A stretch of DNA of 26,594 bases from CAZUZD01 sp964624465. Its GTDB lineage: Bacteria; Planctomycetota; Planctomycetia; Isosphaerales; Isosphaeraceae. The stretch lies in assembly GCA_964624465.1 (NCBI GenBank), contig CAZUZD010000045.1:1-26594 (forward strand), written 5' to 3'. A model generated the notes under the pieces. It did not search any database. It was not told the DNA's origin and worked only from the letters and a program-made list of their open reading frames with translations. Both the position numbers and the translations under genes were made by a program. Position 1 is the first letter of the stretch, and each line of letters starts with the position of its first letter. Positions 14,924 through 24,700 of this stretch are shown one piece after another.

Positions 14924-17900
14924 ATGTTGAACACCGTCATCGACCTCAGCCTGAAGAACCGTTTCGTGGTCCTGCTGCTCTCCGTGCTCCTCATCGTGGT
15001 GGGGGTTCGCTCGGCCCGGCAGCTCCCGATCGACGCCTTCCCGGACACGACCCCGGTCCAGGTCCAGATCAACACGGTCGCCCCCGAGCTCTCCCCCGAG
15101 GAGGCCGAGCGGCTGATCACGTTCCCCGTCGAGTCCGCGATCGGGGGCCTGAAGGGCCTGAGCGAGGTCCGATCGGTCTCGAAGTTCGGCTTCTCCCAGG
15201 TGGTGGCCCTCTTCGAGGACGGCACCGATATCTACTTCGCCCGGCAGCAGATCAACGAACGCCTCGGCGAGGTCCAGCTCCCCCAGGGCATCGAGCGGCC
15301 CGCGATGGGCCCGGTCGCCACGGGGCTGGGCGAGGTCTACCACTACCTGCTCACGAGCCAGGACCCCGACATCGACCTGACCGAGCTCAGGACCCTCCAG
15401 GACTGGGTGATCCGGCCGCGGCTGCGCCGGGTGCCTGGCGTCGCCGAGATCAACGCCTGGGGCGGCTACGAGCAGCAGTTCGAGGCCCGCGTCGACCCGG
15501 ACCGGCTCGCCTAGCACGGACGGACGCTCGATGAGGTTCTGGAGGCGTTGCGGATCAACAACCAGAACGCCGGCGGCGGCTCCGTCGTGCGCGCCGGCGA
15601 GGCGAGCCTCGTGCTCGGGGTGGGTCGCCGGACCACGACCGAGGAGATCGCCGACATCGTCATCACGAGCCAGGGCGGGGTCCCGATTCGCGTTCGCGAC
15701 GTGGCCGAGGTCGCGATCGGCCACGCCATCCGCCGTGGCGGTGTGACCGCCCAGGGCCGTGGCGAGGCGGTCCTGGGGCTCGCCTTCATGCGGATGGGCG
15801 AGAACTCGCGCGCGGTCACCCAGGCCCTCGACCGGGCAATGGAGCAGGTGCGGCGGACCCTACCTCCAGGCGTGGAGGTCGAGGTCGTCTATACGCGAAC
15901 CAGCCTCGTCGACTCGGTCCTGAAGACCGTCAACACGAACCTCCTCGAGGGGGCCGTCCTCGTCATCGCGGTCCTCTTCGCGTTTCTCGGCAGCCTCCGG
16001 GCCGGGCTCATCGTGGCGTCGGCCATCCCGCTCTCGATGCTCTTCGCCGTGACGCTCATGGAGCGAGTCGGCATCGCCGGCAGCCTCATGAGCCTCGGCG
16101 CCATCGACTTCGGGCTCGTGGTCGACAGCTCGGTGGTGATGGTCGAGAACTGCGTGCGTCGCCTCGCCCACGACCGCACCGGCCGACCCAGGCTCGCCAT
16201 CATCCGCGACGCCGCCGTCGAGGTGCGAAAGCCCACCCTGTTCGGTGAGCTGATCATCATGATCGTCTACCTCCCGATCCTGACGCTCGAAGGCGTCGAG
16301 GGGAAGCTGTTCCGGCCGATGGCCCTGACGGTCCTCTTCGCCCTCTCGGCGTCGCTCGTCCTGTCGCTCACGCTCATGCCGGTGCTGGCATCGCTCGGCC
16401 TCCCGAGGACGATCCGCGAGCAACCGACTGTCGTGGACCGCGCCGCCCACCGGCTCTTCGGGCCGCTGCTGCGGTTCGGGTTGAACCATCCGATCGCCAC
16501 GCTCCTGTTCGTCGGGCTTCTCACGGTCGTCACGAGCATCATGGGTCTGCGCCTCGGCTCGGAGTTCGTGCCCCGCCTGAACGAGGGCGCGATCGTCATC
16601 AACACCGTCCGGCTGGCGGGCGTGAGCCTCGAGGAGTCGCTCCGGTACGGCACCCGGATCGAGGGCCATCTCAAGCGGAAGTTCCCCGACGAGATCGAGG
16701 ACATCTGGACCCGGACCGGGACGGCCGAGGTGGCCACCGACCCGATGGGCCTGGAGCTCTCGGACGTGTTCATCACGCTCAGCGACCGCGGCCGCTGGAC
16801 GCGCGCGAAGACCCAGGAGGAGCTCGTCGCGCAGATGGCCGCCGAGACGAAGGTGCTCCCCGGCATGCGGGCCGTCTACACGCAGCCCATCGAGATGCGG
16901 ATCAACGAGATGGTGGCCGGGATCCGGGCCGACCTGGGCGTGAAGCTCTACGGCGAAGACCTGGAGATCTTGAAGGCCCGGGCCGTCGAGGTCGAGACGG
17001 TGCTGCGAGCCACGGCAGGCGCCGCCGACGTGACGACCGAGCAGGTGACGGGCCTGCCGGTCCTGAGGCTGGTCCTCGACACCGAGGCCCTCGCCCGCTA
17101 CGGCGTGTCGAGCGCGGTGGTCCTGGGCGCCGTGAAGGCCGTGGGCGGTATCGCGGTGGGCGAGGTCCTCGAACCCACGCGCCGCTTTCCCCTGGTCGTG
17201 CGCCTGCCCGATGAGTTCCGGTCCGACCCGGATGCGTTGGAGCGCATCCTGATCCCCACCGCGAGCGGCCAGCGCCTGCCGCTCACCCTGCTCGCCCAGT
17301 TCGAGGAATCCGAAGGCCCCTCGACCATCCAGCGCGACTGGGGCCAGCGTCGCATCATCATCCAGGCCAACGTCCGGGGTCGCGATCTCGGGTCGTTCGT
17401 CGCGGACGCCCAGCGGCGCATCAACGCCGGCGTGACGCTCCCGTCGGGCTACTCGATCGAATGGGGCGGCCAGTTCGAGAATCTCCAGCGCGCCGAGCGG
17501 AGACTCTCCGTCGTGGTGCCCCTGGCCCTCGCCCTGATCCTGAGCCTCCTGTACCTCACGTTCCACTCGCTCCGCGACGCCCTCATGATCTTCAGTGGCG
17601 TCCTGTTCGCCCGCGTCGGTGGCATCATCGGGCTCTATGTCATGGGGCTCCCGTTCACCATCTCGGCCGGAGTGGGCTTCGTCGCGCTGGCCGGGGCGTC
17701 GATGCTCGAAGGGCTCATCCTCGTCAGCGCCATCCGGGACCGGATCGCGCGCGGCATGCCCCGGCGCGCGGCCATCGAGGAGGCGCGGCTCGCCCGCCTC
17801 CGGCCCGTGCTCATGACCGGCACGGTCGCGGCCCTGGGCTTCGTGCCCATGATGCTCGCCACCGGCATCGGCGCCGAGGTGCAGAAGCCCCTGGCGACGG

Positions 17901-18070
17901 TCGTCGTCTTCGGCATGGCGTGCGACACCTTCCTCACGATGCTCGCCCTGCCCGTGCTCTATCTCCTCTTCGGCAAGGGTCCGACCATCCGGGCCGCCGG
18001 GATGGAGCGAGAGGACCTCGCGGTCAACGATCGATCCGGCCGAAGGACCGCCGAAAATGCGTCCGGGTGA
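14924..18070 (+). pseudogene. CusA/CzcA-type heavy-metal RND pump interrupted by an in-frame TAG
   Basis: Read through, this frame gives 1,048 positions, the normal length of a heavy-metal RND pump. The start ATG 14924 follows the adaptor gene closely, and the N-terminus (MLNTVIDLSLKNRFVVLLLS) is typical. At codon 197 (15512-15514) the frame has TAG, between DPDRLA and HGRTLDEVLEALR. E. coli CusA has Q and CzcA has S at this site. Downstream the same frame runs to 18070 without another stop. It keeps the proton-relay acids of metal RNDs in GAIDFGLVVDSSVVMVEN (D, D, E), the pore-domain segment and 12 membrane helices. One base change (for example CAG to TAG) would explain the break. As written, translation gives a 196-residue piece without the pump core. 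A downstream restart at ATG 15782 or elsewhere would lack the first porter domain. It could be a recent loss, a sequencing error or a suppressed codon. No outer-membrane factor gene is in the window. Confidence 0.88.
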
Positions 18071-18093
18071 CTCCAGGCCCTCGGGAAGGCTCG

Positions 18094-18354
18094 TCACCAG
18101 CCACCCGGCCTGCTCGGGGCCATGCTCCGAGCCCTGGTCACGGTGATCGAGAGCGAACACCCGGCTTCGGGACGATCGGAGGCATCGAACACCGCCCGGA
18201 CCTCGGCGATCAGAGCCGGGCGGCCGGTTCCGCGACTGGCCGGCAGGTGGTTCGAGGTGACCCCGACGACCCGACCGACGATCGAGGGGGCACGCGGTGG
18301 TTTCCTCGCACGGTGCCAGGATCGGTCGGAATTGCACCTTCGATTCTGCCGCAC
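18094..18354 (-). CDS. Doubtful short ORF, unknown function
   Basis: An 86-codon minus-strand frame whose last two thirds show strong G/C bias in third positions, as in real genes here. Residues about 28-80 read like a folded alpha/beta stretch (SIVGRVVGVTSNHLPASRG, then ALIAEVRAVFDASDRPEAG and SLSITVTRA). The first 27 residues are Arg-rich and look untranslated, and there is no clear ribosome site. It may be the tail of a broken gene or a shadow. I recognise no family. Confidence 0.22.
   Translation of the reverse strand: MRQNRRCNSDRSWHRARKPPRAPSIVGRVVGVTSNHLPASRGTGRPALIAEVRAVFDASDRPEAGCSLSITVTRARSMAPSRPGGW
18112..18132 (+). terminator. Hairpin after the efflux cluster, possible terminator
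   Basis: GCTCGGGG (18112-18119) pairs with CTCCGAGC (18125-18132) over 8 bp with one G-U wobble and a 5-nt loop, 41 nt past the pump stop codon. There is no T-run after it, so strength is uncertain. Confidence 0.35.
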
Positions 18355-18422
18355 CGAGGGCCAGGAGCCGCCGGGTTTTACTTGCCGAAGTCGTGCTGGG
18401 TCTGGCTCGGCAGGAAGAAAGC

Positions 18423-18459
18423 TTGACAGGTTGAGGGAATATTCACTCGAATTGTGAAT
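18423..18459 (+). promoter_or_regulatory. AT-rich island with -35-like box and inverted repeat
   Basis: TTGACA at 18423-18428 is a perfect -35 consensus. An AT-rich run follows, with an inverted repeat ATTCAC (18441-18446) and GTGAAT (18454-18459) around a 7-nt centre. A weak -10 match (TCGAAT) sits at 18-nt spacing inside the repeat, so a bound regulator would block it. If used, the leader to the giant gene would be about 330 nt. It stands out because nearly all surrounding DNA is GC-rich. Confidence 0.35.
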
Positions 18460-18721
18460 TCGGAAATTTCAGAATCGGTCCCGCCCACTGGTTCTTGCTC
18501 TCGCATTGGGACAGTGTCGTTCCGTCAGACGATTCGCCGCAACTGGTACGGACGAGAACACTCCGAGGGCTGCGTGGGCGATCGGTGGTCGTTCGCTGAT
18601 CACACCGGAAGTCGGGACATGAGGTTCCGGTTTCGATACCGCTGGGCCCCGCACCGGGCCGTCTTCGTTTGCTCCCCCTCACTTGCAGCCCAACTTCTGC
18701 GAAGCGCTCGCGAGCCCGATG

Positions 18722-18742
18722 CGGCGCACGGCCGATGCGCCG
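18722..18742 (+). promoter_or_regulatory. Stem-loop in the leader of the giant gene
   Basis: CGGCGCA (18722-18728) and TGCGCCG (18736-18742) form a perfect 7-bp GC-rich stem with a 7-nt loop, 42 nt before ATG 18785. It could affect translation start or mRNA stability. An AGGA about 10 nt before the ATG is the likely ribosome site. Confidence 0.3.
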
Positions 18743-18784
18743 TCACGAGGGGATGGTCCGTCAGCACCCAGCAGGACACCTTCG

Positions 18785-21700
18785 ATGAGTCGTCGCCCCG
18801 CTCTCGCCCCTCGTCGTCGTTCCAGGCAGCTCCGGCGGTTGGTTCTCGAGGAACTGGAGCGTCGCGTGGTGCTGGACGGGCCTGGCGGCGCGGCAGTCGT
18901 CTCGGCCTTCGTGGCGCCGGCGGTGAGTGGCAGCGACTGGATCACCACGTTCAGCCAGCCCCGACCCGACTACACAAATCCGAAACTCGCGCACAAGCTG
19001 GGTAACCTCCTGTTCGTCTCCGCCGACCCGTGGACCGCCTCCCCCGACGGCAAGAGTTTCGTCTTCGGTCAGACCGCCGACGACTGGACGGCCATCGGAC
19101 TCGAGACCCCGGGCCGGCCGTTCAAGCCCCAGCTGCTGGCGCGTGGGGTCGTCACCGTCACGCCCGACCCGGGCCAGGCGGACCCATTCGGTTGGTCGGT
19201 CGGCTTGTACGTGATCCGCAACGACACGACCGGTGGCGGCGACACGATCAAGGGGGCGTACCAGCTCGTGTCGGGGGCCGGCACGATCTTCGCCGACAGC
19301 CTGGCGGGCGTGCCGGGGAGCGAGGCGGACCCCGCTGGCGCCAGCTTCGTCGCCGCGGCCCCGATTGGCATGGTCGCCGAGGGGACCGGCTCGGGGCTCA
19401 CCGCCGCGTTCACCCCGAACGCCATGACGCTCACCGATGAGGCGCCCGTCAGCCGCTCGCTGCTGACCTTCCAGGGGACCCAATCCGTCGCCTACCGGGG
19501 CACCGGCTTCCGGTTCGGCCTCGGCGGCAGCCTCGGCAATGCGGGCAAGGCGCTCACCATCGACGAGACCGGCTCGCTCTCGCTCCTCGACCACGTCACG
19601 AACACCGACAGCGTGACCGTCACCGTGGGACTCGGTGGCGATCGCCAGTTCTCCGTCGAGTCATTCGAAGAGGTCCTCTTCACCTACGTCCGCACCAGGA
19701 CCCCGCACAACCTCGCTGTCGGCGACGCGTTCACGTTCGAGGGGCTGGTCAACCCGAAGAACGTGCAGAACGGCGTCACGTACTACGTGTGGAACGTACC
19801 GAACGACCAGGAATTCGAGTTCTCCACCAAGCCCGACGGGGTCCCCGTGGGCGGGGCGACGGCCGACGCAGGAACGGGCAGCGTCGTGGCGGCGGGCAAG
19901 ATCCAGCTGGGGCCGCTCGCGGTGTCGGGCGATGCCCAGGTCACCCTCGCGTTCAAGGGTGGCGCCCCGGGGAGTCTGCCTGACCCGAAGCACGGCTGGG
20001 ACATCCAGATCCGCGGCCAGGTCGACGGCGTGTTCGCCGCCGGTGACGCGGTCTCGGGCACGTTCCAGGTGCTGCTCGGCTCGTCCGACGGCACCGTCCC
20101 CGGGTTCGAGATCTCGCAGGACAGCGCGGGGGTCGTCACGATCCCGAACTGGGCGTTCGTGCTCGGCGGCGACATCAAGGTCGGCAAGGGGGACTCCCCG
20201 TTCGTCGACGTCACCGTGGCGAACCTGGCCGTGGCCCACGTGGTCGACCCGGCCACGAAGGTGGGCACCCTGAAGGTCAGCGGCGACGCAGCGCTGGCCG
20301 TTGCCGGGTGGAATACGTCGTTCGACGCGAAGCTCGGCGACGGCACCACCCACGACGGACTGGTCCTCACCGACGACGGCCAGGGTCACTATCGCGTGGC
20401 GAGCTTCTGGGCTCTGGTGGGGGTCAACCGCGACACCGGGACGCGGCCGGCCGACAATGTCACGTTCGCCGACACGCTCAAGCTCCACGACTTCAGCCTG
20501 ACGCTCCAGGGTGCGTTCCTGGCCGACGGCACACTCCAGCAGGTGAACGTCACCGGCAACGCCTCGCTCGCCGTGGGCGATCAGACCCCTGACCCGAATG
20601 GCCGGTGGTCTGCGGGCGTCTCGCTGGTGGGCGTGCAGCTCTCGCAGGGAGGGGTGATCGTCACCGAGCACGGGCTGACCTTCCCGGACGTGACGGACGT
20701 ACGGCTCACCGCGTCAGGCACCTTCCAGATCGGCCCGCTCCAGCTCGCTGCGCAGAACCTGGTGCTCCGCTACCACGGCGAGGGAGCGAACAACCCCGAG
20801 AACCACTTCCTGATCGGCGGCACGATCACGCTGCCGCAGCTCAAGGGGGTGTCGGTCACGCTCGGCGAGGGGGGGGATGGGGACGGTCTGAAGGTCTTCA
20901 CCACGACCGGACACTGGGAGCTCGACGGCTTCAAGCTGGTCATCCCCGAGATCATCGCCGGCCCGATCGAGCTCGACGACGTGACGATCGGGTTCTGGGA
21001 GAAAAGCCTGCAGGACTGGAACCTGCTGGTCGGTGGGACGCTCGTGGTGCTCAAGGAGGGGTCGTTCCAGGGCACGCGGATCACGGTGAAGCTGGACCTG
21101 GGCGAGCACGACGGCACCTTCATCGTGCAGGGGTTCGCCGTCGACCTCCGCGGGCTCGACCCGGGCATTCCGATCCTCGACACCGGCGGCTTCATCACCG
21201 ACATTGGGCTCGACGCCGAGAACCTCGACAAGAGCAACGTCTCGATCGACGCCGTGATCGGCGCCGCGTTCGGCGAGAGCGTCCAGGTCGGGGGGAACAG
21301 CTACGCGCTGGTCCAGGTGACGGCCGAGGGGAAGTATGCCCCCGGCGACATCGACATCACGGGGTCGATGATCCTGGCCGGCGGGCTCGCCTCGGGGTCG
21401 GCCTCGCTCGACGCCAACTACGCCATCGGCCGCTACCAGCTCGACGTGGATGTGAAGTTCTACGCCGACTTCCTCGACGGCCACATCCGCGCGCTGGTCA
21501 CCCCGAGCAAGGTTGACGCCCTGGCCACGCTCAACATGAACGTGCCCGACTTCGTCCCCGTCATCGGCGGTTACAACCTGGGCCAGGTCGGCGCGGCGCT
21601 GGAGCTGACGACCGAGCGACCGACGATCGCGATCATCCAGGCCGGTCTTGTCACCACGGCGGACCGGCAGTACCTGAGGATCGGCGACCCCTTCAAGTTC

Positions 21701-24700
21701 ACGTACCTGGCGGCCCCGGACCCGGCGGGCTTCGACACGACGCAGCTGTATTACGTCACCAGCGTCAACGATGCGGGGACCCAGTTCTCCTTCTCGGCGA
21801 GCCCCGGCGGCGTGACCGTGGGCGGGCTCAACGCCAGCGGGGGACAGATCAACCCCGGGCCCCAGGTGGTCGCGGGCTGGGCGAAGTTCTTGCTCTGGGA
21901 GATCGGCGTCGAGTACGACTTCCTCGCGGGCAAGTTCTCGGTGCTCGGGGCCGACGCGATCCAGCAACTCGTCAACGACACGCCCGCCAAGGTCGATCAG
22001 CAGGATTACACGGTCAACTCGACGTTCACGCCGCCCGCGCCCGGCGCCACGGCCCTGCGGCAGGACCTGAGCACGGCGTCCTCCGGCACCTTCCAGTTCG
22101 CGATCACCGGCAGCGACAGCACGACCGCGCTTTATGCGACGGTCAACGGCGAGACGAAGGTCGTCTGGAATGGCCGGTCGACCGACGGGTCGGTCGTCGA
22201 CGTCGGCGGGGTGCGGTTCAGCTACGCCGGCTCCCTGTCCCGGCCCGGGAACGTGATCCTCCAGGCCAGCCCGGTGCCCGGCGGGGGGGGCTTCGACCCG
22301 TACCAGCCCCTGCCGCTCCAGCCGGTCACGTTCACGCTCACGAGCGACACGCCCCAACCGGACCGGTCGAACGACCCGGACGATCCGAAGCAGGGCTGGC
22401 ACGCGACGTTTGCTTCCCCCCCGCCTGCCGTGCAGGGGCTGAGCGTGTTGACCGCGCCCACGGACGCGCTCGGCCGACCCCTGTCGGCGGCCGATCCGAA
22501 CCAGGTCACCCTCTCGTTCCAGTACCGCACGACCGACCCCAAGGCCACCCTCTTCAACTTCTTCTACGACTTCGACCAGACCGGGGCCGACGGCCGGCGT
22601 TTCCTCACCGTGCGCGCATCGGACCTGCCGACCGCCACGGTTGCCGACGCCCAGGGCTTCCGGAGCGCGACCGTCACGTTCGACCTGAACGGTCTGCCCG
22701 ACTTCCCGGTGTATCCGTACATCGTGGTCACCGACGGCGTCCATTCCCCGACCACGCCCCTGTACGCCAGCAGGTCGGTGCTGCCGCAGCCCCAGCTCAT
22801 CGCGCAGATCGACGTCGACAACCCGTCGAGCGTGCCGGCCGTGTCGGCCAACGACCTGCCGAACTGGCTGATCACGGCGGCCCCGGTGACCCGGAGCCTC
22901 GTCACCTCGGTCGCGGCCGCCTCCACGACCGACCCCACCTCGGTCGTCACGACCGCGGCCCCGCACAATCTCGCCACCAACCAGGCGTTCGTCTTCCAGC
23001 AACTGGCGGGCGCCACCGCCGGACTGGTCGACGGCGTGACCTACTACGTCAGAACCGTGCCCAGCCCCACGACGTTCACCTTCACGACGGCCCCGTCGCA
23101 GCCCGCCGTCTCGGGCCAGACCGCGGCGGGCGCGGTGGCGTTCGTCGTCGACACCGCCGCGAAGCCGATCTCGCTGCTGACCGATGCCAACGGCCACGCC
23201 AACTTCTACCAGCTCCCGCTCGATGCGTGGTACCGCGTGAAGGTCTGGGAGAAGCAGCCGGGCTTCGTCCCCGTGGACACCCCACTCCAGCAGGCGGGCG
23301 ATGACGGCTCGCTCACGACCTTCATCTATCTCACCCAGGACAACAAGAATCAGGTCTTCACCTACGAGAAGTCCGGCCTGATCCAGGGCCGGGTGCTCCG
23401 CGACCTCGGCGCCACGGGCACGCGCACGCTGGCCGACCCGGGCATCGCGGGCGTGACCGTCTACCTCGACGACGACCAGAACGGCCGTTTCGACTCCACC
23501 GACCCGCACGTCGTCACGGGCGCCGACGGCGTCTTCCGCTTCCTCCACACGTTTCCGACCCCCGCTTCCGGCTACGACACGACCGTCCGCTACGAATTGC
23601 CCGACGGCCTGAGCGTGAGTGGCACGCAGACCTACGCCATCTCGATCGACCCGGGCAACCCGTGGTCGGTCAACGACAATTTCCTGCTGATTCGCCCGGT
23701 GACGCTCTCCGGCGTCGTATACGTCGACGTGAACGGCAACGGCGTGCAGGACGTCGGCGAGCCGGGCCTGCCAGGACAGCTGGTGACCATCTCGGGTGCG
23801 GGCTCGGCCGTGGCCAAGACCGACGCTCAGGGCTACTGGGCGACGCAATTTGACGCCCCGGGTGTCTCTCAGATCGCGGTGCAGTTGGCGTCCGGGGCGC
23901 GGCTCACGAATGCGACCACCGCCTACAGCATCGATACGACCCAGCGAACCGACTTCGGCGGCCTCTCGTTCGGTCTGCAGGGCGTGGCGCCGCCAGCGGG
24001 CACGGGCCTCAGCGGCGTGCTGTTCAGCGACCTCAACGCGAACGGGATCCACGACCCCGGCGAGCCGGGCCTGCCGGGCTATACCGTGGAGCTGACCGGC
24101 GTCGGGGGTCGCCAGGCCACCGCCAGCGGGTCGCTGTCGGCTCCCGGCGAGTTCCACTTCGACTCCGCCGCCGACTTCAGCTTCCTGCGGACGCTCCTGC
24201 CCGGCAACGCCACCGGCACGACGCCGCTCGACGGTCCGGCGCAGTTCGTGCCGGCCCCCGACCTGGGGACGCTGGGCGTCGCCCCGGGCGCCTCGGCCAG
24301 CATTCGTGTCGGCGCCCTGCAAGGCGACCCGACGCTCGCCGACGTCGCCGTGTTCACCGGCGACCGGGTCATCCTCCGCCTCGCGCACGCCGACGGGTCC
24401 GCGACGGTCAGCACGCTGAGCACCGGCCTGGCGCCGGCGGCCACGCCCGGCTCGAATGTCCTGATCCTCGCCGACGTCAACGGCGACCATCTCATCGACA
24501 TGGTGGCCGCGGCCCGGGGCGGGGTCGTGGTCCTCCTCAGCGACGGCTTCGGACGGTTCAAGCCGGCGGTGCCCGTCCTGGCCTCCCCGCTCGCCGGCCA
24601 GGATGCCCTGCTCGCCGTCGACCTGGCTGCGAGCCCCCCCATCTTCTACGCGGCGGCGGCCTCGAAGGCCGGTACGAATGTGTTCTCGTTTACCTGGGAC

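Larger units (their letters stand above)
18071..18784. other. Intergenic region between efflux cluster and giant surface gene
   Basis: This 714-nt stretch has no gene I can defend. It contains a hairpin at 18112-18132, a doubtful minus-strand frame at 18094-18354, an AT-rich island at about 18437-18475 and a stem-loop at 18722-18742. Plus-strand frames across it lack any domain signature. Confidence 0.5.

Noticed and set aside
12811..15225. 804-codon minus-strand frame across the efflux cluster
   Set aside because: Antisense to the adaptor and pump start, whose families are clear; no motifs in this frame.
15860..18337. 825-codon minus-strand frame
   Set aside because: Antisense to the RND pump gene, with no recognisable domain and shadow-type composition.
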